Source: Dehalococcoidia bacterium (GTDB lineage Bacteria; Chloroflexota; Dehalococcoidia; SM23-28-2). Taken from it: a stretch of DNA of 10,866 nt. Below the pieces are notes generated by a model. That model ran no database searches. It saw nothing but the letters and a program-made list of their open reading frames with translations, and was not told the origin of the DNA. Shown here in pieces: positions 1 through 5,801 of this stretch. Positions within the stretch are counted from its first letter, which is position 1. The number at the start of each line of letters is the position of its first letter. Where the stretch lies: contig JALHUG010000158.1 in the NCBI GenBank assembly GCA_022866185.1, forward strand, positions 1 through 10,866. Reading direction: 5' to 3'. The translations under genes were made by a program, and so were the position numbers.

Positions 1-140
1 ATAAATCCCGCAGCTTCCCCAAAGCTGAGGGTTTCTCCGCCAGAGGCGGAGTCCGCAAAGCGGACAACCCTCAGGGGTGCTCTTATTTTCTTGATCGCCA
101 TAAGGCGGGGGCATCGATGCCGCCCCGTTTACGGGGCGGT
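1..140. repeat. Nested hairpin region at window edge, possible mobile-element end
   Basis: No gene is visible here. The stretch holds closely packed perfect inverted repeats. An outer 9-bp stem CTGAGGGTT (25-33) / AACCCTCAG (66-74) encloses two small hairpins: CTCCGCC-AGA-GGCGGAG (35-51) and GTCCGC-AAA-GCGGAC (51-65, sharing base 51), giving a three-way-junction shape. A competing hairpin CAGCTT/AAGCTG lies at 11-27. Further on, CCGCCCCG-TTTA-CGGGGCGG forms a perfect 8-bp stem at 120-139. Such dense, nested stems are typical of ends of IS200/IS605-like elements, repetitive extragenic palindromes or a structured RNA. The left boundary is outside the window, so the type cannot be decided. A T-rich run at 81-92 after the first structure could also end a plus-strand transcript coming from the left. 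Confidence 0.5.
120..139. repeat. Perfect 8-bp GC hairpin downstream of the activase gene
   Basis: CCGCCCCG (120-127), loop TTTA, CGGGGCGG (132-139). On the minus strand it lies about 25 bases beyond the stop of the activase gene, where a terminator would be expected. There is no T-run after it on either strand, so intrinsic termination is not supported; it could protect the 3' end or belong to the repeat structure at 1-140. Confidence 0.55.
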
Positions 141-164
141 GCCGTCGGGATTTTGAAATGCCCT

Positions 165-1088
165 CTAGTCTCTCACCGCTCCCGACCACACGGCAACTTC
201 CACTCCACCGCCGAGGGCCACTGCGTGCAGCCGCTCCATCTTGGCCCGAGTGGGCAGCTCTGCGCCCTCCAGGGGATAGGGCCGGGCCAGACGACGATGC
301 TTGGGCTGGCCGAGGTTGGTGTAAGTCAACAGGTCCCAGCGCTCGACGGCGCCCAGCTCGTCGCGGATGTAGGCGGCCAGGCGGGCAACGTTATCCTCGT
401 CATCAGTGTAGCCGGGGACAACCGGTGTGCGCGCCCACATCGGGACTCCCTTCTGAGCGATGCGCCTGGCATTCTCCTGAATGCGGTCGGGATGGACGCC
501 GGTGGCAAGGCGGTGCCGCTCCCGGTCCATCAGCTTCAGGTTGTAGAGGACAAGATCGACGAAGGGGAGAAGACGCTCGTAGATCACCCAGTCGGCGTGG
601 CCGGAGGTGTCCAGAGCGGTATGTATTCCCCCCTGGTGGCAGAACCGCAGGAAAGCCTCGACGAATTCGGCCTGCATGGCCGGCTCACCCCCCGATAGCG
701 TGACTCCCCCGCCGGACGTCTCATAGATGGCGCTGTCCTTGGCCACCCCGGCGTAGAGCGCCTCGGCCGTCCACTCACGGCCGATAACCTCCAGGGCGCC
801 CGCTGGACAGGCCTGGGGGCAAAGACCGCACATGGTGCAGCGTTTACTGTCCAGGCGCATCCCCTCTAGCGTCAGCTCTAGGGCATCCTCCGGGCAAACC
901 TTGAGGCATTCGCGGGCACCAATGCAGCGCTCGTCGTACCATACCAGCTCCGGCTGGGGAGAGATCCCCTCCGGATTGTGGCACCACTTGCACCGCAGGG
1001 GACAGCCCTTCATGAAGACGGCAGTGCGGATGCCCGGCCCGGCTTCAGTACTGAGCCGCTGGAGTTTGAAGGTGATGCCGGTGGGCAT
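165..1088 (-). CDS. Glycyl-radical enzyme activating protein (radical SAM, PflA/HpdA/BssD-like)
   Basis: The 307-residue product should use a [4Fe-4S] cluster and S-adenosylmethionine to install the glycyl radical on a partner enzyme in the cytoplasm. The radical-SAM motif CPLRCKWC supplies C29, C33 and C36, preceded by the usual GPGIRTAVFMKGC block, and SGGEP lies at 132-136. Between them sits the ferredoxin-like insert found in non-PFL activases. Its second half is complete (C84, C87, C90, C94). Its first half reads CIGARECLKVC (C55, C61, C65), with Ala where the second cysteine is normally found. YNLKLMD at 182-188 is also family-typical. The ATG at 1088 lies 3 bases after the stop of the acyl-CoA dehydrogenase gene, so the two are probably translationally coupled. 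No glycyl radical enzyme is in the window, so the substrate enzyme is unknown. The family call is firm. Confidence 0.92.
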   Translation of the reverse strand: MPTGITFKLQRLSTEAGPGIRTAVFMKGCPLRCKWCHNPEGISPQPELVWYDERCIGARECLKVCPEDALELTLEGMRLDSKRCTMCGLCPQACPAGALEVIGREWTAEALYAGVAKDSAIYETSGGGVTLSGGEPAMQAEFVEAFLRFCHQGGIHTALDTSGHADWVIYERLLPFVDLVLYNLKLMDRERHRLATGVHPDRIQENARRIAQKGVPMWARTPVVPGYTDDEDNVARLAAYIRDELGAVERWDLLTYTNLGQPKHRRLARPYPLEGAELPTRAKMERLHAVALGGGVEVAVWSGAVRD

Positions 1089-1091
1089 AGT

Positions 1092-2330
1092 TCACTCGTA
1101 CACTTTCTCTTCGATCTGATCCGCCTCCAGCGCGTCGGCCTCCACATCGCGGCCCTGCCGGGGAAAGCCCAGCTCTCGGTAGTACTCGTGCTGGATGATT
1201 AGATTCATGATCTCGCTGGTGCCGACCCAGATCATGGACAATCGCGCATCGCGGAGCATCCGCTCAATGGGGTAGACGTTGGTGTAACCGATGCCGCCCA
1301 TGATCTGCATAGCGTGGTTGATGATCTCCCAGACTGCCTCGGTGACGAACTTCTTGGTCTCCGACACCAGGCGGCGGAGGCGGCCCGGGTCGTCGCCGGC
1401 GTCGATGCAACGGGCGGTCATGTGGACCATCGCCCGGCACGCGTCGAGTAGGGTGATGCCCTCGGCCACCTTGAAGCTAACCGCCTCGAAGGCGCGGATC
1501 TTCTGGTCGAAGGCCTTGCGGCGGTCGCTGTAGCGGGCGGCGATCTCCAGAGCAGCCTGAGCCGCACCCAGCGTGCCTGCAGCACTGGTCATCCGCTCGG
1601 GGATCATCATCCGATAGAAGATCTCGGCCCCGCCGTGCTCTTGGCCAATGAGGTTCTCCTTGGGCACGCAGACGTCCCGGAAGTACACCCGACCGGCACC
1701 ACCGCCACGCGTCCCGAGGAGCCCATAGACGTGCTGAACCTCGACGCCGGGGCCCCTCTCGACGATGAAGGCGCTCAGCGCTTTGTGCGAGGGGCCGTCG
1801 GTGTTGGTGCGCGCGTACACCAGGAAGAAGTCAGCTCCTTCGGCGCCAACGATGAATCGCTTCTGGCCGTTGAGCACGTAGACATCGCCCTCGCGTCGCG
1901 CTGTGGTCGTCGCCCCGAAGAAGTCGGAGCCGCCGCGCGGCTCGGTCAGGGCCTCGGCCACCGTCAGCCGGCCCTCGAGAGCCGGGCGTAGCCATTTTGC
2001 CTTCTGCTCCGGCGTGCCAAAGACGTTCAACGCCTCACCAACGATGCTGACGAGAGAGTACAAGCAGCTCAGCGAGCCTCCTACCACACTCACCTCCGCC
2101 AGGGCCACCACCTCATCCGCCCAGCCCAGCCCGCGGCCGCCGTACTCCTCGGGGAAGCGCAGGCCCAGCAGCCGGCGGCGGGCAGCCGCTTCTATGAACT
2201 GGCGTGGATAGTGCACCCGCTCGGCGTCCATGTCCAGAATGAGCTGGCGCGGCACGTCGTCGCGCACGAAAGCCCGCACCTCGTCCCGTAGCTTCTTCTG
2301 TTCGTCAGTCAGCAGAACGTCCAACATCAT
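1092..2330 (-). CDS. Acyl-CoA dehydrogenase family protein
   Basis: This 412-residue flavoprotein should oxidise an acyl-CoA to the enoyl-CoA using FAD, passing electrons to an electron-transferring flavoprotein. It shows the N-terminal helical domain (about 1-120), the FAD/substrate signature AEALTEPRGGSD (125-136), a beta middle domain, and the C-terminal helical domain with QIMGGIGYTN (342-351) and GTSEIMNLII (370-379). In many family members the catalytic glutamate immediately precedes this last GT motif; here it is Val369. A glutamate at 245 in the IPERM segment aligns by eye with the catalytic glutamate of isovaleryl- and long-chain-CoA dehydrogenases, so activity is probably kept. The acidic tail after residue 393 is unusual. 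The start may be ATG 2330 or the adjacent ATG 2327; a GAGAGG lies 4 or 7 bases upstream respectively. The activase gene follows at once. The acyl substrate cannot be assigned. Confidence 0.95.
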   Translation of the reverse strand: MMLDVLLTDEQKKLRDEVRAFVRDDVPRQLILDMDAERVHYPRQFIEAAARRRLLGLRFPEEYGGRGLGWADEVVALAEVSVVGGSLSCLYSLVSIVGEALNVFGTPEQKAKWLRPALEGRLTVAEALTEPRGGSDFFGATTTARREGDVYVLNGQKRFIVGAEGADFFLVYARTNTDGPSHKALSAFIVERGPGVEVQHVYGLLGTRGGGAGRVYFRDVCVPKENLIGQEHGGAEIFYRMMIPERMTSAAGTLGAAQAALEIAARYSDRRKAFDQKIRAFEAVSFKVAEGITLLDACRAMVHMTARCIDAGDDPGRLRRLVSETKKFVTEAVWEIINHAMQIMGGIGYTNVYPIERMLRDARLSMIWVGTSEIMNLIIQHEYYRELGFPRQGRDVEADALEADQIEEKVYE

Positions 2331-2373
2331 TGCACCTCTCTATCCGTCATAACAATGAACCGCCACTAGCCAG

Positions 2374-2379
2374 ATTATA
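2374..2379 (-). promoter_or_regulatory. -10 box (TATAAT) for the dehydrogenase-activase operon
   Basis: A perfect TATAAT lies on the minus strand 44 bases upstream of the acyl-CoA dehydrogenase start, implying a leader of about 35 to 40 bases. The hexamer 17 bases further upstream is a poor match to TTGACA, so this may be an activator-dependent promoter, or chance in a GC-rich genome. Confidence 0.45.
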
Positions 2380-2394
2380 GCAGCTTTTGGGGCG

Positions 2395-2405
2395 ACCACC
2401 GTGGT
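2395..2405. promoter_or_regulatory. Short inverted repeat ACCAC-C-GTGGT at the -35 position
   Basis: A perfect 5-bp inverted repeat with a one-base centre lies where the -35 element of the minus-strand TATAAT promoter would be. That position suits a regulator binding site, but the arms are short and no regulator gene is nearby. Confidence 0.2.
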
Positions 2406-2505
2406 GTTTCAGGGCACCAGGGATCATCCTGCCGGCACCCGGTAACGAAACGATACTCCCCCGCGTCTTACCTAGTCGAAGGCCCTGCGAGGCTCGACAC
2501 ATGCC

Positions 2506-2511
2506 AGGAGG
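2506..2511 (+). promoter_or_regulatory. Ribosome binding site AGGAGG deciding the HD-GYP start
   Basis: AGGAGG stands 4 bases before ATG 2516. The earlier in-frame ATGs at 2387 and 2501 have no comparable site, and 2501 lies immediately before this one, so 2516 is taken as the start. Confidence 0.75.
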
Positions 2512-2515
2512 CAAA

Positions 2516-3457
2516 ATGACTACGCAAACCCTTGGAGAGACGGGAGCGACGTCAAGCGAGGTTAGCTCGCGAGAGGTACGGCGCGTCACCACCCGTCTCG
2601 AAACACGGCTCGATGCTGCCACCCCCCACCTGCGCTGGTTGTGGGTCGTCGGCGCTGGGACGATAGGCGGCACCGTAGCGGCCTTATTGATGTGGCAGAA
2701 GCCGAACCTGGCGAACTATGCCGCCAGTACAGTTCTACTAACACTCCTGGGTATCTTGGCCTTTACCGCTGCTGGCCAGGCTCTAATCCTCGCCTCGCGC
2801 TTCCGGCAGAGCACCATCTACATACACGAGGTCGAGCAAAGCTACGAGTCCCTCTGGCAGGTTGTGTTCTCAGCTCTCGATCTAAGGGACGGCATCACCG
2901 GTGGCCACTCTCCGCGGGTCGCCGACCTCGCTGTGCAGTTGGGGCAACGGGTGGGCATGGCAGGCGAGGAGATACAGCTCCTGAGATGGGCCGCCCTTCT
3001 GCACGACGTGGGCAAACTGGCCGTGGACGATGACATCCTCAAGAAGCCAGGACCACTGTCAGTCATCGAGTGGGAAGAGATGAGATGCCATCCAGCCTAC
3101 GGACAGTCGATAGTGGGCCGGGACGGCTTCCTCAGCCAGGTTGCCGAGATCGTCTACTGCCATCACGAACGCTACGACGGCACGGGCTACCCGCGCGGCC
3201 TCGCTGGCGAGGAGATACCTCTTGGCGCACGCGTGTTCGCGGTGGCCGATGCCTACGACGCAATGATCTCTGATCGCCCCTACCGACCAGCCCTCCCTCA
3301 TGACGAGGCGATAGAGGAAATCGAGCGCAACGCTGGCGCTCAGTTCGATCCCAGGGTGGTGGCAGCGATGGTGGACTGGGGCAGGAAATCATCCCGCTCA
3401 AGGCGCCGCCACTGCCCTGCCCTCCCACCACCGCTGCCAGTCACAGCTAAGACGTAA
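2516..3457 (+). CDS. Membrane-anchored HD-GYP domain protein, probable cyclic-di-GMP phosphodiesterase
   Basis: The 313-residue protein has two hydrophobic stretches (about 41-60 and 68-93) that should anchor it in the cytoplasmic membrane, a short linker, then one cytoplasmic HD-GYP domain (about 117-288). The domain carries the expected signature residues: GGHSPR with H131, HDVGK (H163, D164, K167), H192 in HPAYG, HHE (216-218), the DGTGYP motif (221-226) and VADAYDAM with D245. This set is typical of active metal-dependent cyclic-di-GMP phosphodiesterases. No separate sensory or receiver domain is visible, so any input must come through the membrane segments. The start is set by AGGAGG 4 bases upstream. 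The tail after about residue 289 is basic then proline-rich. It is transcribed alone, divergent from the dehydrogenase operon, and a terminator follows. The target process cannot be read from the context. Confidence 0.93.
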   Translation: MTTQTLGETGATSSEVSSREVRRVTTRLETRLDAATPHLRWLWVVGAGTIGGTVAALLMWQKPNLANYAASTVLLTLLGILAFTAAGQALILASRFRQSTIYIHEVEQSYESLWQVVFSALDLRDGITGGHSPRVADLAVQLGQRVGMAGEEIQLLRWAALLHDVGKLAVDDDILKKPGPLSVIEWEEMRCHPAYGQSIVGRDGFLSQVAEIVYCHHERYDGTGYPRGLAGEEIPLGARVFAVADAYDAMISDRPYRPALPHDEAIEEIERNAGAQFDPRVVAAMVDWGRKSSRSRRRHCPALPPPLPVTAKT

Positions 3458-3463
3458 GAAGGG

Positions 3464-3486
3464 GCGGCCACAACCCGTGTGGCCGC
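3464..3486. repeat. Perfect 9-bp hairpin after the HD-GYP gene
   Basis: GCGGCCACA (3464-3472), loop ACCCG, TGTGGCCGC (3478-3486), beginning 6 bases after the HD-GYP stop. It has no T-run, so it is more likely an RNA-stabilising or pausing structure than a terminator by itself. Confidence 0.5.
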
Positions 3487-3501
3487 TGGACGCCCCGCCC
3501 T

Positions 3502-3530
3502 CGCGCCCTGCTTCGGCCTGGGCGCGTTTT
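3502..3530 (+). terminator. Rho-independent terminator of the HD-GYP gene
   Basis: The stem CGCGCCC (3502-3508) / GGGCGCG (3520-3526) encloses a loop containing C-TTCG-G and is followed directly by TTTT (3527-3530). It lies about 45 bases past the HD-GYP stop, in the convergent gap before the minus-strand small gene. The T-run is only on the plus-strand side. Confidence 0.65.
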
Positions 3531-3669
3531 CCTACTCAAACCCAACTAGCGGACCGAAGTACTCCCACCTGCCCTTCCCGTTCTCCACGACAGCCTTCAG
3601 TATGTGACCGGTTTGCAGGCCCGTGTGGTCGGTGTCCAAGAAGGAGATGTACACGTCGTCCACTTCCCC

Positions 3670-3676
3670 CAGCACC
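3670..3676. repeat. Target-site duplication, copy 1 (CAGCACC)
   Basis: This direct repeat of CAGCACC matches 3823-3829 exactly and flanks the MITE-like element. Keeping only one copy restores the reading frame of the interrupted small gene. Confidence 0.65.
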
Positions 3677-3727
3677 AGGTAATTGGTTCATGATTGGTGG
3701 GTTCTGAACTCCCAGGTTCGCACACAA

Positions 3728-3747
3728 CCCCAGCCTCAAGGCTGGGG
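3728..3747. repeat. Perfect hairpin in the MITE-like element (first)
   Basis: CCCCAGCC (3728-3735), loop TCAA, GGCTGGGG (3740-3747). Confidence 0.75.
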
Positions 3748-3768
3748 CATGGGGAGGCGAATCCGATG

Positions 3769-3788
3769 CCCCCGCCTTCAGGCGGGGG
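3769..3788. repeat. Perfect hairpin in the MITE-like element (second)
   Basis: CCCCCGCC (3769-3776), loop TTCA, GGCGGGGG (3781-3788). Part of this arm and the bases next to it recur in inverted orientation at 102-116. Confidence 0.75.
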
Positions 3789-3822
3789 TCGAGAACTAGA
3801 CCACCAACGGCGAACCAGTGGG

Positions 3823-3829
3823 CAGCACC
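3823..3829. repeat. Target-site duplication, copy 2 (CAGCACC)
   Basis: This is the partner of 3670-3676, lying within codons 7-9 of the interrupted small gene. Confidence 0.65.
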
Positions 3830-3855
3830 GGGGCCCACTTGACCTTCATCTTGTT

Positions 3856-3863
3856 CCTCCCTT
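3856..3863 (-). promoter_or_regulatory. Strong ribosome binding site of the interrupted small gene
   Basis: AAGGGAGG on the minus strand, 6 bases before ATG 3849 and between the AOR stop and that start. It is the main evidence that a real gene once began here. Confidence 0.65.
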
Positions 3864-3874
3864 AATGGCATCCC

Positions 3875-5728
3875 CTATTGGTAGAGGACACCGGCTACGT
3901 CTTCAAGGCCTAGCTCCTTCAGCTTGGCACGGCTGGGCTTGCAGGTCTGCTGGTCCCAATCGCAGGCAGCCAGGAACTCCCGCTCCATGGTTTCCGTGTC
4001 CAGGCTGAAGCCCTTATGCGGGCCCTCTTCCAGCGGCGGCTTGCCGATGAGCCGACCAGGGATGCGGCGCTGGGTAGGGTTGTCTCCCTCACGCACCTGA
4101 AAGGCCATGCGCAGGTTAGCGATGCGTTCGCCCGTCTTGAGCAGCTCCTGGTGGGTGGTGTCCCAGCCGGTGACAGCGTTGATCCACTCAGGAATGCGCT
4201 GATTAGGGCCGCTGAAGGAGACGAACATGCACGTGCCGATGCTGTTGACGATGTGCTGATACTCGGACATGCCCTTGTGGTGCTGGGCGCGGCCGCTGGC
4301 CTGACTCCGGTCGCGCGGGGCAAGGGGCACACCCCAGTCGGGCGCCATGGGGTTCGAGTACTGGGTATGGCGGGCAGGCGTTGGGTCCAGCTTGTAGGTG
4401 GCAAAGTACTCCGGCTGAAGCTTGGGGTCATGCATGGCGAGCTCCTCGCCGCCCACCTCCATGGCGAAAGGCTCTGCCCGTGCTCCCAGCGCCTCGGCGG
4501 CCTTGCGGATGCCATCGGCAAAGAGGCCGCCGACGCCCTCTCGCTTGCCGATGCAGTGGAGCAGCTCGATGATAGCCCCGGCGTTGCCCCAGGTGAGAGC
4601 CAGGCCATCCGTGTCCTCTTTGGTGATGATGCCGTTCTCATAGCACTCGATGGCAAAGACGACGGTAGCGCCGGCGGAGATGGTGTCCAGGCCGTAGGCA
4701 TTGCAGAGGTGGTTGGCATACTGAAGAGAGTCGATGTCGGCGTTGAGAGCCAAGGTACCGAAGGCGGCGGCCGTCTCGTACTCGGCCCGATGAGTGCCCT
4801 TCGGATAGGGGAACCGGGGGTTGTCGGACTCCTTGCTCTGCGCACCACAGGCGATGGGGCAGTGCCAGCAGGCGTAGCGCTTCTCCATCTTGGCGTTGAA
4901 CCTGTCTCTGGCGAGCTCAGCGGCCGCTGGGAAGTCAACAGCGCCGACGCCACCCCAGTTCCTCACCGGTGAGTCGCCCGAGACGGCTGAACGAGCGGTG
5001 ATACCGGTGGTGCCGAAGTTGCGGAGGGAGGTGGCGGTGCGCCCGAACTCGTTCAGGGAGGCGCGAACGAGGGCGCGGATGTCCTTGTCGTCGCCAGCCA
5101 GGATTTTGCGCGAGGCCAGGACGACGACGGCCTTGAGCTTCTTGGAGCCCATCACAGCACCCAGTCCGCTGCGGGCGGCCAGGCGGCCGTACTCGTTGCA
5201 GATGCCAGCCATGTAGGAGAGGTTCTCGCCTGCCTGCCCAATGCAGGCGATGCTGGCCTTCTTGCCGTGGCGCTCCTTCAGCCTGCCCTCGCTGGTGATG
5301 GCATCCAAGCCCCAGAGGTCGCTGGCGTCCTTGATCTCGACCCTATCGTCATCGATGAGGAGATAGACCGGACTGTCAGATATGCTGCTGACCAGGAGAC
5401 CATCCCAGCCGGCGCACTTGAGGAAGGGGCCAAAATCGCCGCCGCCGTTGGCGTCGCCCCAGCCGCCGGCCTTGGGGGACTTGGCGACGGCCTGATAGCG
5501 ACTGCCGAACAGAGGGGTGCCAGTGAGGAGGCCGGGGAAGAAGCCGAGGATGTTGTCTGGGCCCAGCGCCTCAGCACCCGGAGGGATGCGGTCGAAGAGC
5601 AAGCGGACACCCAGGCCGTAGCCGCCGATGTAGCGGCGGTACACCTCCGCCGGCAGCGATTCGGACTCGCTGACGCCCGAGCCGAGGTTCACAGTGAGGA
5701 TCCTGCCATTAATGGCCTTGGTCAACAC
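3875..5728 (-). CDS. Aldehyde:ferredoxin oxidoreductase family protein (tungsten-type AOR)
   Basis: Members of this family use a tungsten- or molybdenum-bispterin and one [4Fe-4S] cluster to interconvert aldehydes and carboxylic acids, exchanging electrons with ferredoxin in the cytoplasm. The product is about 617 residues, the usual length. It begins with the family-typical INGRILTVNLGSG and IGGYGLG blocks and contains GGWGDANGGGDFGPFLK. The cluster cysteines are C287, C290 and C294 (ACWHCPIACG) and C500 (SIGTCMF), close to their known spacing in Pyrococcus AOR. EYETAAAFG lies between them. I chose GTG 5728 because the conserved N-terminus starts just after it and GGAGGAGA lies about 9 bases upstream; the frame is open to GTG 5779, which lacks such a site. 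A PAC2-family gene is upstream and the interrupted small gene downstream. The aldehyde substrate cannot be assigned. Confidence 0.93.
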   Translation of the reverse strand: MLTKAINGRILTVNLGSGVSESESLPAEVYRRYIGGYGLGVRLLFDRIPPGAEALGPDNILGFFPGLLTGTPLFGSRYQAVAKSPKAGGWGDANGGGDFGPFLKCAGWDGLLVSSISDSPVYLLIDDDRVEIKDASDLWGLDAITSEGRLKERHGKKASIACIGQAGENLSYMAGICNEYGRLAARSGLGAVMGSKKLKAVVVLASRKILAGDDKDIRALVRASLNEFGRTATSLRNFGTTGITARSAVSGDSPVRNWGGVGAVDFPAAAELARDRFNAKMEKRYACWHCPIACGAQSKESDNPRFPYPKGTHRAEYETAAAFGTLALNADIDSLQYANHLCNAYGLDTISAGATVVFAIECYENGIITKEDTDGLALTWGNAGAIIELLHCIGKREGVGGLFADGIRKAAEALGARAEPFAMEVGGEELAMHDPKLQPEYFATYKLDPTPARHTQYSNPMAPDWGVPLAPRDRSQASGRAQHHKGMSEYQHIVNSIGTCMFVSFSGPNQRIPEWINAVTGWDTTHQELLKTGERIANLRMAFQVREGDNPTQRRIPGRLIGKPPLEEGPHKGFSLDTETMEREFLAACDWDQQTCKPSRAKLKELGLEDVAGVLYQ

Positions 5729-5801
5729 CTCGTCTACTCTCCTCCCGAAATCGCCGCCAGCGGCTGCGCCGACCCGCACGACCGCGCCTTGGCTGGCGAG
5801 A

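Larger units (their letters stand above)
3677..3822. mobile_element. MITE-like element of 146 bp, non-coding
   Basis: The element is bounded by 7-bp direct repeats CAGCACC. Its ends are imperfect inverted repeats: read inward, both contain TGGTTC, four variable bases, then TTGGTGG (plus strand from 3685; minus strand from 3817). Inside are two perfect 8-bp tetraloop hairpins at 3728-3747 and 3769-3788. No open frame could encode a transposase, so it would need one supplied elsewhere in the genome. Terminal inverted repeats with a short duplication fit a miniature element mobilised by a DDE-type transposase rather than a Y1 (IS200/IS605) transposase, which leaves no duplication. Exact ends may differ by a few bases. 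Confidence 0.68.
3532..3849 (-). pseudogene. Small gene of unknown function behind the AOR gene, split by an insertion
   Basis: An AAGGGAGG site 6 bases before ATG 3849 starts a frame that begins MKVKWAPVL and stops at a TAG (3796-3798) inside an inserted element, giving only 17 residues. In the same frame after the element, codons from 3669 down to the TAG at 3532-3534 read as convincing protein (GEVDDVYISFLDTDHTG near the start, ending FGPLVGFE) with GC-rich third positions like the neighbours. Removing the 146-bp element and one copy of its 7-bp duplication joins the halves into a continuous 54-codon gene. The ATG lies 25 bases after the AOR stop, so it was probably cotranscribed with AOR. 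I do not recognise the family; it has no cysteines, so it is not a ferredoxin. As it stands the gene is almost certainly inactive. Confidence 0.7.

Noticed and set aside
1..140. A CRISPR array, because of several closely spaced palindromes.
   Set aside because: The hairpins differ in sequence; there are no regularly spaced identical repeats with spacers.
2387..2515. Earlier in-frame starts (2387, 2501) for the HD-GYP protein.
   Set aside because: AGGAGG lies just before ATG 2516 and the extra residues are not domain-like; 2387 would also run through the divergent promoter region.
3677..3822. Reading the element as an IS200/IS605-type (Y1 transposase) end because of its hairpins.
   Set aside because: Those elements lack terminal inverted repeats and do not duplicate the target, whereas this one shows both.
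3536..3871. A 111-codon minus-strand frame running across the MITE-like element.
   Set aside because: It is in a different frame from the one begun by the AAGGGAGG site and from the well-composed 3' half, and its composition looks non-coding.
4016..4972. A 318-codon plus-strand open frame opposite the AOR gene.
   Set aside because: It is antisense to a well-recognised gene with conserved motifs; long opposite-strand frames are expected in GC-rich coding DNA.
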